Positions 1 to 18,100 of a DNA stretch of 64,000 nt are shown here, in pieces. Under the pieces are notes generated by a model. That model was not told where the DNA came from. It made no database searches and was given only the letters and a program-made list of their open reading frames with translations. This DNA is from Anthopleura xanthogrammica (Eukaryota > Cnidaria > Anthozoa > Actiniaria > Actiniidae): positions 947,691 through 1,011,690 of the forward strand of contig OZ025218.1 in assembly GCA_964019055.1 (NCBI GenBank), given 5' to 3'. Position 1 is the stretch's first letter, and every line of letters starts with the position of its first letter. The translations under genes and the position numbers were made by a program.

Positions 1-1784
1 GGACCTCTTGGTGGGGGTCCTCTGGGCCCTCCCCCTCCACCACGCCTTGCTGGTCGTGCAGATTCCTTGTCTTGAGCATATTCAATGTTGAGGGCTCTTC
101 CAAACTGTTCCTGTTAATTTAAAAACCACAAAACAATTCAGGCCCAACACTTAAAAAATCACCAAGTGTGTCAGTTCAAGCATTGATAAATAGTTTGTTC
201 AAGATCTAATCTGCAATTGGCGGCAATCAAGTGTATAAAATCAGCAGCTCCTGCAAGCATATATAATCGCCTAGTGTGTGTCATCACCTTATTATTGACT
301 ATAGGGTGTTGGGTTTTGCACGGGGAATAAAGCCAACAAACTCGTCACATATAAAGTGGAGTTCAAGATGATGACAAAACAATGGTTCCAAGTCAAGACT
401 GAACTTGATTCTTTTATTTATCAAGGCCAAACTCGACTTGAGACTATTGTTTGTGATCATCCATTCCTCAGTTGGGTAGCCTCGGCTCTGCCTCATGGTT
501 TTAAACCTGATAAAACACTCCTGCTTGTTTATTAAACAGTATACAAAATGGTAAAATTTTATATGAACAATGGCCAAAAAGAAGTTTCTATCGGAGTGAG
601 ACCATTTTTAAAATTATATATTTGAGAACAAACTAAAATGACATTTGTAATTCAACTATGATTACAAAGTCCTTGTTCCCCAACTCTTATACCAAGTTCT
701 ACCGCACTATCCTTTTCTTACCTTTCCTTTACCACTCTCTCCTCCCATTTGTTTCATGGCGTCTGCGGCATCACGTTCATCTCGAAATGTAACATAGCCA
801 AAATTTCTGCTGCGTCTCGTCTCACGGTCATAAACAACTATAACTACAAGCAAAATATCATATTAATTGAATGCTTTATAGACTTGAGTAATGATAAATT
901 TGAAGCTACCCCCTCGAGAGTACCCTCTTGGCTCCATTAATGATTTGATTATTCATATGTTGATTTGATTATTCACTCATTATTTTCATTAAAAAATCGG
1001 AAGACTAAAATTCTAAACTAAATTTCACAACTAAAATTCTAAGTGATGGCCTTTCTGGGGAGTTTTTCTACCTTGGCATGGCAATCGTTGAAGAATCCAG
1101 TCAAGAAACTCAAGTAGATAATTTATTTTCAAGTTTGGGGTCAGAGTGAATAATGAACTCAGTAATCGAATAATGAAATCATACATAAAGCCAAAGAGGG
1201 TACACGCTTGAGCCGTTTTGACTGAAAACCTTCGCAATGTTTACAGTCAAACTAAGAAAACCGTGAACACGTAAGATATGTCTGGAATGTTTATGTGTTT
1301 GATCACAGCGGTCGCACAAAGTATTTTCCAGTTTAAAAGTTTCAAACTTCATATTTTATTTTTATTCTCGTGAAATTAGAAGTTTCTATTCGAGACAGAC
1401 AGATACACGATAAAAGGATTCAATACAATCTTTTTTCATGGTGGTGGGAAACATCTTTTTTTACAAGCCACGGCCTAAATAAGCATTGTAGACATATTTT
1501 AGGTGTTCACGGTTTTCTTAGTTTGACTGTAATGATATAAAATATACGCGAGTTATTTATGAAGGTGTCAGTGACAAGCTTTGATTAGAAAAATTATCAT
1601 TGGAAAGGTTTGGGAAAGCATTTAAAGCCGAAGAACCAGATTTAGAGGAAAGAAGGTCTCAATAATCATGTCTTAACTTACTATCTTCTGTCTCCCATCT
1701 CGAGAAGGCATTGGCGAGAGCTTTTTCATCGCATTCGCTCGGCAATCCGCCGACAAACAACTTTTTCTTTCCTGTGCCAGACAT
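1..1784 (-). CDS. RRM/RGG RNA-binding protein, 3' part off the window
   Basis: Visible exons on the minus strand are 1784-1682 (start ATG at 1784, donor GTAAGT), 843-733, and one beginning at 110 and running off the left edge. Exon 1 gives RNP2 (KLFVGG, residues about 8-13). Exon 2 gives RNP1 (RNFGYVTF, about 47-54) followed by a typical second RRM helix. The exon at the edge reads FGRALNIEYAQDKE, which closes an RRM, and then a Gly/Arg/Pro-rich RGG-type tail. Such proteins bind RNA in the nucleus or cytoplasm. Exons 1 and 2 join cleanly in phase 1. Exon 2 ends in phase 1 while the edge exon needs phase 0, so a short exon between 111 and 732 is missing from this model, or that junction is wrong. 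The precise family is not recognised. Confidence 0.7.
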
Positions 1785-2489
1785 CTTTCAAACCAAAAAT
1801 AATCTAGAAAATAAGGGATTTAAAACAACACAATGAGTCAAAAATAAACTAACGACATTCAAAATTGATGTACAGTGCTTGGAATTCGTATATCTTGAAT
1901 ATGATTGAAGATACCTTCTTAAAAAGTTTTATTGTTCTCCTTCGTCTTCGACTCGAACAAGATGGCCGTCGAACGCTGATCGAAGCACATGGTCTTGACA
2001 CCCAACCAATCAAAACACTCGTTACTCACTAGGCAAAATCAACCAATCAGAAGCATTGTATGAAAAACCACAGGAAGCCCAAACTATTCGTTACTTCGAT
2101 CGCTTGGTAATTAATGATGGTGATTATATTCATTATATTCATTATATTTATGATATCTATAAAATCAAACACATTTTAATTCTAAGACAATTTCAGTAAC
2201 TATTTGTATTTTAATTTTAATCCCCGACCAGTGACAACGCGTTTGATATTTTAAAAATCATGAACATTCCTGGTTGGAACTTTCACATTTTTCATTTAAA
2301 TTTTATCTTAATTTTTATTTCAATTTCCATTCATATATTAATCGGGTTATTTAACACTAGAATTTTGTACGTTTACATGGCAAACTTTACATTTATCAAA
2401 ATTACATTTTAATTTTTTTTGGTATGATTTGTGCAAAAGTGAAAAATCAGAAACTCGAATAAGGGGGTTATGTGTTTCTGGAAAAATCT

Positions 2490-2658
2490 AATACACTGGT
2501 TACTTTGCTAATACAAATTTTCTCTCGTTCCGATTCCTTTTTATACTCAGAGCGCAAAATGGTGTTGCACGGTCACATTTTGTCTCATTGATTCGAACAA
2601 ATTTGCCTCCTGAGTAAACTGGAAGGAGAGAAAATTTGTATTAGCAAAGTGGTGTATT
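2490..2658. repeat. Foldback (inverted repeat) element
   Basis: The left arm 2490-2526 and right arm 2626-2658 are reverse complements apart from small indels. The shared core is CTTTGCTAATACAAATTTTC. About 100 bases separate the arms. Consistent with a small non-autonomous DNA element or foldback; no family assigned. Confidence 0.6.
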
Positions 2659-2779
2659 CACCCTATTAAAACTCATGCAAGACTCTTAAGTGTGTTATAT
2701 TATAAAGTATATATTTTAGGCAAGTTTAGAGTCATATATCTGCACATATTTTTTTACTGAAACATTAATGTTGCACTTC

Positions 2780-3000
2780 TGGAGTCTCAGGTTTGATTCA
2801 CGTGCACAGACTCAGCATCACATGTGTTTAAAGTTTGTTCACTGGGTCTAATTCGAGGGTTTTTCTCCAGGTTCTCCGTTGTTTTTCTCCGCAAAAAACT
2901 AACATGCTAAATTCAAATTCGACTGTGAGTTGCTGATTAGCTTTGCCCTCACTTTCACCGATCAGCAGAGAGGTCAGTGTTTCAGGGTACTCGATAATAA
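2780..3000 (+). mobile_element. SINE-like dispersed repeat copy
   Basis: Contains the core GAGGGTTTTTCTCCAGGTTC, then a CTCCGCAAAAA-AAC stretch and an ATTCGACTGTGAG-type 3' section. The same order occurs near 8815-9050, 17070-17210, 36228-36490 and 41888-42036. The 5' tRNA-like part is degenerate here. Boundaries approximate. Confidence 0.5.
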
Positions 3001-3156
3001 TTGATTAAATATAATTAAGTATTATTGTACACGTACTAGCGAAAAATCGAATATAAAAGAAATATGCGTTCCAAAGAACTGAGCTTGGTTTAGACATTTC
3101 GTAAATCTCCTTCCGTTTAAGTTTTAAACTTAACTATTATCCAACAAACATAAAAG

Positions 3157-3520
3157 GCCATGTCTATTGCCAGTCCTTGTGCATGTGACGTCATAGCCGC
3201 CATGTTGGATGACTTCAACAAAAGATTTGGTCTTGGTTTCTTTTGTTATGTCAACCAACCTGGCGGCCATGTCTTTTGTCCTTGTGCATGTGACGTCTTA
3301 GCCGGCATCAATGTTACTATTAACTTGAAGAAAAGATTTAGTCTATAGGTTTCTTTTGTTATCCGATCAGCCAACATGGCGGCCATGTCTTTTGTGTACG
3401 TGACGTCATAGTCGCCATGTTGGTTGACAAGCTTGAAATAAAGATTTGCAATTGATTTCTTTTGTCATGTCCGACCAACATGGCGGCCATGTTTTTTGTC
3501 CTTTTATTTCTCATGGCCAA
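3157..3520. repeat. About 105-110 bp tandem repeat with CRE and YY1-like motifs
   Basis: Three diverged units, with GTGACGTC at about 3185, 3290 and 3400. Each has TGACGTCA or TGACGTCT (CRE), a GCCGCCATGTTGG or ACATGGCGGCCATG motif (YY1-like), and an AAAGATTT...TTTCTTTTGT stretch. Lies between the 5' end of the RRM gene and the 3' end of the fibrinogen-like gene. A promoter role is possible but is inference. Confidence 0.55.
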
Positions 3521-3673
3521 AGATGCACGCCACAAAAGAACGAAGACGTTCTCAACGTATAATTTGTATTTAAACTAAATATGAACATGCGCAGACATCC
3601 AAGCTAAATATAGTGAAATGAAATGCGTTCGGTGTGATTAATAGAATAAAGAATTAAGAGAAAAATATCATAT

Positions 3674-3743
3674 GCCCTTGGCAGGACTCGAACCCACGGT
3701 TTCGGTATACTAGTCCGACGTGTTAACCACTACACTACAAGGA
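3674..3743 (-). tRNA. tRNA-like sequence, Thr(AGU)-type anticodon loop
   Basis: Reads TCCTTGTAG... with an A box (TAGTGTAGTGG) and B box (GGTTCGAGTCC). The anticodon loop CTAGTAT gives AGU. The acceptor stem has a G-U pair and one mismatch, the D stem is only 3 bp, and there is a mismatch at the base of the anticodon loop. It is part of a palindromic mobile element, so more likely a SINE-type tRNA derivative than a working tRNA. Confidence 0.5.
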
Positions 3744-3848
3744 CCAACCACGCTGGTTACGCAGCCAGGCAATGTTGTATATGTGGCAACTGTGGGGGTC
3801 CAGGGCGATATTAATCTCATGGGTAAGCTGCGTAACCAGCGTGGTTGG

Positions 3849-3918
3849 TCCTTGTAGTGTAGTGGTTAACACGTCGGACTAGTATACCGAAACCGTGGGT
3901 TCGAGTCCTGCCAAGGGC
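3849..3918 (+). tRNA. tRNA-like sequence, Thr(AGU)-type, inverted twin
   Basis: Reverse-complement twin of the copy at 3674-3743, with the same A and B boxes and AGU loop. The two diverge head to head from the 61-bp spacer, so internal Pol III promoters would transcribe outward in both directions. Confidence 0.5.
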
Positions 3919-4246
3919 ATATGATATTTTTCTCTTAATTCTTCAAGCTAAATATAGTCCTCAGATATGTCTGTAATAATCATCTTAGCGTACAAAAAGT
4001 TGTACGTGACGTCATAGTCGCCATGTTGGTTGACAAGCTTGAAATAAAGATTTGCAATTGATTTCTTTTGTCATGTCCGACCAACATGGCGGCCATGTTT
4101 TTTGTCCTTTTATTTCTCATGGCCAAAGATGCACACCACAAAAGAACGAAGACGTTCTCAACGTATAATTTGTATTTAAACTAAATATGAACATGCGCAG
4201 ACATCCAAGCTAAATATAGTCCTCAGATATGTCTGTAATAATCATC

Positions 4247-10265
<6,019 letters not shown>

Positions 10266-10915
10266 CGTCGCTGAAATGAAATTACTTCAAATTTGCGCCC
10301 TAATAACGTAGCAGGTGCATCGCGCCGACAAAAACCAATTATATATTAAAGATGACAATGAAAATTGATAACACGTGATTAGAGACTTGGTGAGAAGAAA
10401 CAAAACAAAAGAAAGAAAGAAAGAAAGAAAGGAAGAGTATACCAGTCCTGCTTTTATCTGTAAATAATGCATGATTATCAGTTCATTCTGAGTTATTTTC
10501 CCACATTCAGAACATCAAGAAGTTTAGTGCTACAGAAAATGTATTGACTCACGAAGAAGTGCTCAAAATTTTTAAATATCATAAGATGCATTTACAACAT
10601 CTTCTGTTCACTCAGTCTTCATTTACCCCCCAAACCGCAGTATATTATGGACAAGGTAAAAGTAGAATATTGGAAAATATCACTTTGACAATGGCCTCAT
10701 TTCGTAGCCAAAACATCGGTCTAGTAAACCAATAATGAATGAAACAGTTTCATCATTTTTTCTTGTAAATAAATTAATAAAAAAATAAACAGTAATGAAA
10801 CAAAAAGAAGGAAAAAGAAAAAAATGAATAAACGAGTGAAAGAAAGTATCTCCTAATAAAACCCTCAAATCAAGGGAGAAAACCAACAAACTAGGGAGAA
10901 CCCGAGACCCCAGCA

Positions 10916-11380
10916 AGACAGTAATACAAGCAAAATTGTGCAATTTGTCGCGCAACATCGTCGTGTTGCAGAGCCCTCTGCTGCTCGTATCATATACCAA
11001 ACCGCGCGCAACAAATTTTCATTGTTATATACCAACTGTCAAAATCCATTTTTCTCGTACTCTGATTGGGCGAGAGGGCATCACCTGAACGAGAACAAGT
11101 TTCGATGTTTCCCCAGCAACGGCTCTCAGCGGGCAATAATATGTTATCTACCGTGAAATAACAAAACCGGAAGTGATTTCACCGGAAACGTAAGAGTCAA
11201 TTAGTGTTAATTGTTGCAGAGAGTAGAAAGAGCTTCTACTTTGTGCAACAAAGTCGTGCAATAAAATGTTGTTGCACAGGGTGGTAATAAGAGCAACATT
11301 TACTCTGCAACTTGCAACGCAACAATGCTGCGCGACCAATTGCATTACTTTGTTGTTCGTATTACCACACCTTGAAAGTC
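10916..11380 (-). mobile_element. Dispersed DNA element rich in GCAACA motifs
   Basis: Starts ...GTAATACAAGCAAAATTGTG and ends with the complement of AAGGTGTGGTAATACGAGCA. It carries GTAGAAGCTCTTTCTACTC in the middle, seen here as the complement near 11222-11245. The same sequence is present on the plus strand at 24667-24870. This may be two adjacent elements. It lies between the fibrinogen-like and BET1L-type genes. Confidence 0.55.
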
Positions 11381-11484
11381 GAGTAAACTACCATTTCACC
11401 AATCTACCCTTCCCAAATGCGATAAAAAACTTCAAAATGTACAATAATTTATTTACAATCTTTTTCATAACTTTTTTCCAAAGA

Positions 11485-14400
11485 TTATTTAACCATTCTA
11501 CCCAGACCATAATATAACACAATAAACAACAAAACCAGCCCTGCAATAATATAGCACATAAGTTTTCGATTTGATTTCCCAGATGCAATCATATGAGAGA
11601 GTCTTTGTACACTACCAGTGAGGAGGCCTGCTGCACCACCAAAATCATCACCCTGTTGAAAAATTGAAAGTAGTAGTACACAGCTATCAACAAATATGAT
11701 CATGAAAAAATCGACTTTAAAGTGGGATGACGATGAAATTTTTGACATCCTCATAGCATTCACACTAATATTTTAAGGTGATTCTCTCGAAAGAAATTTT
11801 GCCAATTACTTTGTTCTGAAACTTTGCATGGACATTAATGATGTAATGGACAATTAAAAACTGCAATAAAAAGAGGGGGTCACCATGCTCGTTTTCGAGA
11901 TATTTCGTGACAAACATCACAAAATGGTCAAAAACTCACACTTTTCCGAGAGGAGACTGGGGCGAGTTTTAAATAATCGCAATTTTTCCGCTCAAAAAAA
12001 GAGAAAAAAATTGAAATTTAGTTTTGAATATAATTTTTACCTAGAATATAAAAGTAAAATGCCTAAGCTGTGTAAGTTCCGTGCTTTTAGTCCTATGCGC
12101 AGAAAGATGCGCAGTGCAAAACAAGGGAATTACCTTAAAGCTATTTTGTGGTACGATAAAGGGAACGTCCTCAAAAAAATTTTCATTTCTCGGATTTCGT
12201 TTCCCGCCATTATCCAAACGTGTCTCTTTGTGACGTCAGTTACTCAACATTGATAACCCTCATGGCTTGTTGTCATATGTGGATATTCTGTAATTGAGGT
12301 TTCTTTGTTGAAAATAATGCCAGGAAGCCGCTGTGTGGAGCGAGGATGTAGCAATAAGTCCTATACCTGAATGCTTAAAAGCAAAGCATTAAGTAACTGA
12401 CGTCACGGTAGGAACCAGAGGGATTAATAGTGGACAATATTCTTAGACAATTCAAATCAGAATTTTAGCTACAATTTTTTTCATCTCTTTTTTAACATCA
12501 GGTTTTGGCAAATTGTTTGAATTCTTGTCTGCCATTTCACTGACAGATTTGATAAAATAAAACAAAATTTGTTTTTACTTACCATTCCATCAAGATATGT
12601 ATTTTGCTGCTTTGATTCTCTGTCAATATCTATTGCTATCTAAAAACAAAACAAAACAAATGTAAAAAAAGGGTGAAGCACCTAAAGTATATTTAACATC
12701 AGTAGTTCCTTCAGTTGAAATTCAACTGCTATCAATGGAATCTGACAGTGCACACTTTACCCCCTCTCTCCATCAGTGTTCTGTTTTAAAAGTATTCAAA
12801 GCTGAAGCTACACAGATTAGAGAAAAGTTGAAACAGACATGGGGACATTGTGACATTGTGAAAGTCAAACTCGTTTCTACTTTTTGTGACACCGTCAGTG
12901 ACATCTCAAGCAATTATTGGTCTGTTGCCTCAGATGTCATAATTTCAACCCCTGGGCTCAGGGTCTTAATATTGCTCGGGAGCAACACTATATATACTTG
13001 GAAATCACAGTGAAGTTTTAATGACATTAAAACCTCTTGCTTTACCTTGGGCATAATGTTTTCTCATTTCAGACCATGTCATTCCCTTGAGAATAAGATT
13101 TGTTTGAGTTGTATCCATATTCATGTGTCTTCTCATGTGCAACCGTTAAACAAAGAAATGATACTCTAGGGAATGACACGTGGACTGAAATGGGAAAACA
13201 TTACACCCAAGCTATTAACAAAGGTCTACTCATAATGTTTCAGATGTACATGTATACTCACCCCTTTTAGCATTGATACTTTATTTGATAAATTATCAAC
13301 CATTCTGTTGTTCTCTGCTTCCATTATTTGGTCCATCTTACCATTTTTATTTCCTAAATAAAAATACAATTATTTATTCATTTATTTATACAGATAGCAG
13401 GGCTCAAAATAATGCTGGTCAAGATGTCCGACGTATGATATATATATATTTTTTTCCTCAAATATCACAGGTCAACATGTCCATTCAAAACCGTATTTGA
13501 CCAGTCAAGTACCAAATTTGGCCGGACATTGACCGTTGACCGGCTGTTATTTTGAGCCTTGAGATAGAACTGCTCTCGTCTGTATATATCAAGTTTTTCA
13601 CAACCATGCATACAAATTTAAAAAATAAATAAATAAAACAGCTGTACAACGTCTCTTAATACCTATACAGATCGTAATATATGTACATAATACATAAAAG
13701 CATAACTGCAGAAAAAAATATTCAAAAAAGCGTTTTCAAAATTGATTTGTCAACTGCATGGTAATAATAATTATTATACATTTTACTCACTATCTCGCTT
13801 CTGATTGGCCAAGAGCTCTCAGCCAATCCCTGATATCGTGTGAATTCGACATGATAAATGTGTTATCTGTAGGTTTTACCTACAGATAATACAGATAATA
13901 CATTTATCATGTCGAGTTCAAAGGTCACAATATGGAAATGCAAATACGTTTGCTATTTTTTCGAAAGCAGAATTGAATCTTTATTCTTATTTAACAAAAT
14001 GGATAATAAAACAATTATTGAATTCGCTTTTGGTCTTGATAATTTACGATATCATGCTCAATCTCATCCAATAATTGTCTATTATCATTATGACAATAAT
14101 AATAATAAAAATAATGATAACTTTATCATCTTCTCAAAACAAAATATCAATAGCTTATAAAATCTTTTTGAGGCTCTTTCGACGATTAATATTTTCTTTT
14201 AACTTTATTTAAGTTAACAGAAAACGACTCTACAATAAAACAAAAGTCTAACCAACCGAAGAAAAAAATAGCAAGATAGGATGTTCTAAAAGAAATCACC
14301 AGTGACGTGTAAAAATTAGCTACAGCCTACATTCCACGTCAGTAGATAATATTGAACTCTTGACACGGTTTAATCACAATTTCGTCGTTAAAATCAAATA

Positions 14401-14507
14401 AAAGCCCTCTTAATAATAACATAGTATTAAACCAAGACAAAAATATAGTAATTTTGGGTATATTTTTATAAATTTTTACCTCTTGAATTCCCCCAATGTG
14501 ACGCCAT
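11485..14507 (-). CDS. BET1L: BET1-like Qc-SNARE (Golgi transport SNARE)
   Basis: Four exons, 14507-14480, 13353-13262, 12639-12583 and 11652-11485, joined in phases 1, 0 and 0, giving 114 residues, the usual size of BET1L. Recognisable blocks are EAENNRMVDNL (N-terminal SNARE motif), IDIDRESKQQNTYLDGM (central), and GLLTGSVQRLSHM with SGKSNRKLMCYIIAGLVLLF (C-terminal motif and tail anchor, TM about 92-109). Family members are tail-anchored SNAREs in retrograde and intra-Golgi vesicle fusion. The tiny first exon (MASHWGNSR) is inferred from phase and from BET1L-like start residues, so it is the least certain part. Intron 3 contains a THAP-like fragment. The gene is divergently arranged with the F-box gene at 15187. 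Confidence 0.85.
11770..12260. repeat. Probable DNA-transposon-derived sequence in BET1L intron
   Basis: AT-rich block with GATTCTCTCGAAAGAAATTT at its left and GACGTCAGTTACTCAACA at its right. The open frame at 11885-12253 is Lys/Phe-rich and matches no known domain. Immediately downstream is a THAP-like start, which suggests a decayed THAP-type transposon. Inference. Confidence 0.3.
12317..12370 (+). pseudogene. THAP zinc-finger N-terminal fragment
   Basis: Reads MPGSRCVERGCSNKS and then a stop after 18 codons. The Met plus closely spaced Cys-x4-Cys with GC-x-N is the typical start of a THAP domain. It is nested on the opposite strand inside intron 3 of the BET1L-type gene. Only the first Cys pair is visible, so it is a remnant at best. 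Confidence 0.3.
13046..13211. mobile_element. MITE with about 43-bp terminal inverted repeats
   Basis: The left end CTTGGGCATAATGTTTTCTC pairs with a right end reading GGGAAAACATTACACCCAAG. The arms continue through CATTTCAGACCATGTCATTCC-type sequence. The internal part (CATATTCATGTGTCTTCTCA) is the complement of the 102-bp unit amplified at 17331-17740. Inside BET1L intron 2... 3 region, between exons 2 and 3. Confidence 0.7.
13842..13919. repeat. Hairpin palindrome
   Basis: The arms around GATAAATGTGTTATCTGTAGG and CCTACAGATAATACAGATAA close to a short TTTTA loop. The outer ends are GAATTCGACATGATAAATG and CATTTATCATGTCGAGTTC. In intron 1 of the BET1L-type gene. Confidence 0.7.
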
Positions 14508-15186
14508 ATTGAATTTTTGTTTTCTAAAGTGCCAATTACCGCTTACCGCAGTACGCTGGCTCAAAATGGTCAAATTTTCTACGCACCGGGGTACCCTGCA
14601 AACTAAGTCTTAACCCAATTATATAATTTTCTTATAACTCGTTAGAATAAAATAAAAATCTAAAATTACTATTTGATTTAATTATTATAGTTGATTTGAT
14701 AAATTTGGTTAAATAAAATAAACTAAATACAAAATATATTGGTAAAAAAAATGTTTTTAACCTTGACAATCAATGGTTTTATACCTCCCCCCACAGGTCA
14801 GTGTTCTACGTCCGTGAAAACAAAATGGTGGCTGTAACCATGCAGTCTTCACGTTAAAACTGTTCTACCTTTAATATTATTTTAACCTACGTTAGAGGAC
14901 ATTGAATGGACAAAAGTATACTCTACAAATTAAGAATTTAACACAAAATTATCTGATATTTTTTCAAGACTGCGATTACAAAGACTTTTGCCAGACAGAA
15001 ATTATTTCTAAAACTGAGTTTTTGTGAACTCAAAGACAACTTTTCTAGAAAAACTGCTAATTAGAAGGCTTATTTTGGATGTACAATTTATGAAATGAAA
15101 TGATGGACTTCATATTCAAAGACAGTAGCTAGAACTGCAAGCTTCCAAGCCATGTGAGTCCGGCAGAAACGCAAAAAACAGACTCA
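14508..15186. promoter_or_regulatory. Shared upstream region of the divergent BET1L and F-box genes
   Basis: This 679-bp gap separates two start codons facing away from each other, so it should hold both promoters. It contains AAAATGGTGGCTGT near 14822 (YY1-like) but no clear TATA box that I would call. Placement is inference from gene orientation. Confidence 0.45.
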
Positions 15187-18100
15187 ATGAGCAACAAGAG
15201 ACTACAAAAATCCAGTAACACCAACATTTCTTGTTGCTTGCCACAAGAAGTTATCTCCTACGTCTTCAGGTTTCTTTCTCCAGTTGATATTCAATCAGCA
15301 TCACTTGTTTGCCAGACATGGGCGAAGGCATCTGAAGACCCGTTGCTATGGAAACAGACAACTATTATACTATTCACAAAGAATGAAACTTTCTCAGAAT
15401 ATTTATTGGACAGTCTGAAGCGGCGATGTATTCAGCACGTATCGTTTCGACATACAACAACATCTTTGCAAGTCGTCCAAATATGTAAAAGGTTGTCGAG
15501 CCACCTTAAAAGTTTGTCTTTAGAGGGCTGTCGTTGTGTCAGTGAATCTTTGTTGGGGATTGTACTCAAGAGTTGTAAAAATTTAAAGCAAGTTAACTTA
15601 AGCAGATGCCGGCAACTAGATGTCTCCAAGCAATCCAAATGGCTTGTCGCAAACTGTCTTAAAAGTATAACAGTTCTGGATCTTAGTTGTACAAAGGGTC
15701 TTTGTGACTGGACAATTCGACAAATCCCATCAACATTTCCTGGACTGGAGAAGCTTGGTATATCTGGCTGTAAAGAGGTGTCGTTAAAGACATGGCTTAT
15801 TTTAGGAACATCTTTGACGTCCTTGAAAAGCCTGGACATCAGTCGTTCAGATATATCTGATGAAACTTTACTTAAGTTTGCAGAGTTACCATCTTTGCGT
15901 CTGACATCGATTAATCTATCGGCATGTAAGCAGTTGACAGACAATGGGATTGTATCTTTAGTAAAACATCAGAATGAAGTACAGTACCTTAAACTTACAT
16001 GTCTAGACATAACCGACACTAGTGTTGTTGCCATTGGGAAATATTTGAGGGAGTTGAAGTTTTTGGACTTGAATAGTTGTCGGCAGATTACTGTTGCAGC
16101 TTTAACTCACATGGAACACCTTATGAAGGGATTAGTATCGCTGAATTTGTACTCGTGTTATCAACTGACAAATAAAAAGCTGGAGAGGTTTTTCTTAAGC
16201 TCAAAGGTAATTATTATTTTATTCTTAGAACAAATTAGTGATACAGCTTTTTTTATTACTTGTAAAATATGTGAAAGGTTATTACAAAGTGCAACACTGA
16301 GCTTTTTTATCACAATTTGCGAACAAGATTAATTATTACAAAGTGCGACAGTACAGTACAGTACTACAGTATGTCATGATGACCATCATCATCATCATCA
16401 TTGTCGTCGTCGTTGTCGTCATTATCGTCATCATTGTCATCATCATCATCATCATCATTATCATCATTGTCATAATCACCATTAACACTATCATCAACAT
16501 CATCATCATCTCCGTCATCACCACCATCATTACAATCATCGTCATTCACCATTATTATCTTCATCATCTTCACATATTATTATCAATAATTTGCAAGCAA
16601 AACCCTTGCTATCTCATATGATTACTTATCCTTTTTATTATGCACAACATGTGCCCTGATCTCAACATATTTTTTACCTCTAGGACAACACAAGTAACAC
16701 TAGTCCACCATTAACAAGCCTGACGTTAAATGGATGTAGCTTAACCACAGATAGTGTGATAATTGCCTGCTGTAAAGTGTTCACTAATCTTCAAGAACTT
16801 GACATTAGCTCATCTTTGCATGTTACCAATGTTGGAATACAAGCCATCCCTTCCTCTTTAACAGACTTATGTGTGTTAAAATTGAGTTGGTGTGACAATG
16901 TGACTGATTATGGACTGCTAGGAAGTGGTTGCGTTAGTAATGACAAGAATGTACAGGGCAATTTTAATGGAACAATTGGACAAAAGAAAGCATTGGAACA
17001 GGTATGGTGATATACTTTAGAATATGTATAATATGTGATCTATAACAGAAATGGGTGGGGGGGGGGTATTAATGGTGACGTAGCAGTACTGGACTCCTAT
17101 CTCACATATGGGGTCTCAGGCTCAATTCTTGGACTTGGAATCACATGTGAGTAGAGTTTATTGGTCTCTCTCTTGATTCAAGAACTTTTCAATAAGTTTT
17201 TCGCACTTTGCAAATCCCAAGCAGTGTTAAAAACCTATTGTCAAACTGGTGGCATCTACAATATTTAAGTCCACCTGTAGATCTAGACGTCTTTACGTTG
17301 GTCGTAATGCTTTCCCATTTCAGACCAAGTGTCATTCCCTAGAGTATCATTTCTTTGTTTAAAAGTTATACATGAGAAGACACATCAATATGGATACAAC
17401 TCAAACAAAGAATCTCATTCTCAATACCACATGTCATTCCCTAGAGTATCATTTCTTTGTTTAACAGTTGTGCATGAGAAGATACATGAATATGGATACA
17501 ACTCAAACAAAGAATCTCATTCTCAATACCACATGTCATTCCCTAGAGTATCATTTCTTTGTTTAATGGTTGTGCATGAGAAGACACATGAATATGGATA
17601 CAACTCAAACAAAGAATCTCATTCTCAAGACCAAGTGTCATTCCCTAGAGTATCATTTCTTTGTTTAACAGTTATGCATGAGAAGACACATGAATATAGA
17701 TACAATTCAAACAAAGAATTTTATTTCCAAGAGAACAACACGTGGTCTGAAATAGGAAAACAAACTAAACTAAAAAGGTCAATTGCTTACTATCAATAGA
17801 CGTCACTTCTGGTAGTATCTCCGTTTTAACCAGCTTGTAGAATGTTGGAGGTTGTCTGTATATCTTGTTTTCTGGTTTCATGTTGAAAGAGAAAATACTT
17901 TGAGGAGTTATTTTGACATGATTTGATTTAAGAATCACTAGTTGCTCCTCAGTCAACCATTGGTTGCCCCCCAGTCAAATCCAGAAAAGTCACGTGATTG
18001 ATAGTAAGCAATTCTTAACAATTTTACATGTAGCTGTGTTAATGGTAATATTATATCCTGTTGTTAGGGGATGTCTTCTGGTGGGCTCAGTAGACTCAAT

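Larger units (their letters stand above)
1785..3149. other. Intergenic, RRM gene upstream region
   Basis: No coding signal seen. The first 250 bases upstream of the RRM start include an AAGATGGCCG (YY1-like) motif near 1958, plausible as promoter sequence. The remainder holds the foldback at 2490-2658, a SINE-like repeat around 2780-3000, and AT-rich sequence. Confidence 0.4.
3614..3943. mobile_element. Palindromic tRNA-derived element with 14-bp target duplication
   Basis: A 330-bp insertion is flanked by direct repeats CAAGCTAAATATAG at 3600-3613 and 3944-3957. It has a unique left end (3614-3648), then two arms, 3649-3765 and 3827-3943, that are nearly exact reverse complements around a 61-bp spacer. 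Each arm contains one tRNA-like gene plus its 5' flank. The uninterrupted second copy of the host duplication shows the empty site. The TSD suggests retrotransposition-type insertion, as for SINEs. Confidence 0.8.

Noticed and set aside
11885..12253. 122-codon Lys/Phe-rich frame in the BET1L intron
   Set aside because: Lies in repeat-like DNA, no domain, no splice context.
15432..15944. 170-codon antisense frame in the F-box gene
   Set aside because: Shadow of the plus-strand LRR coding sequence.
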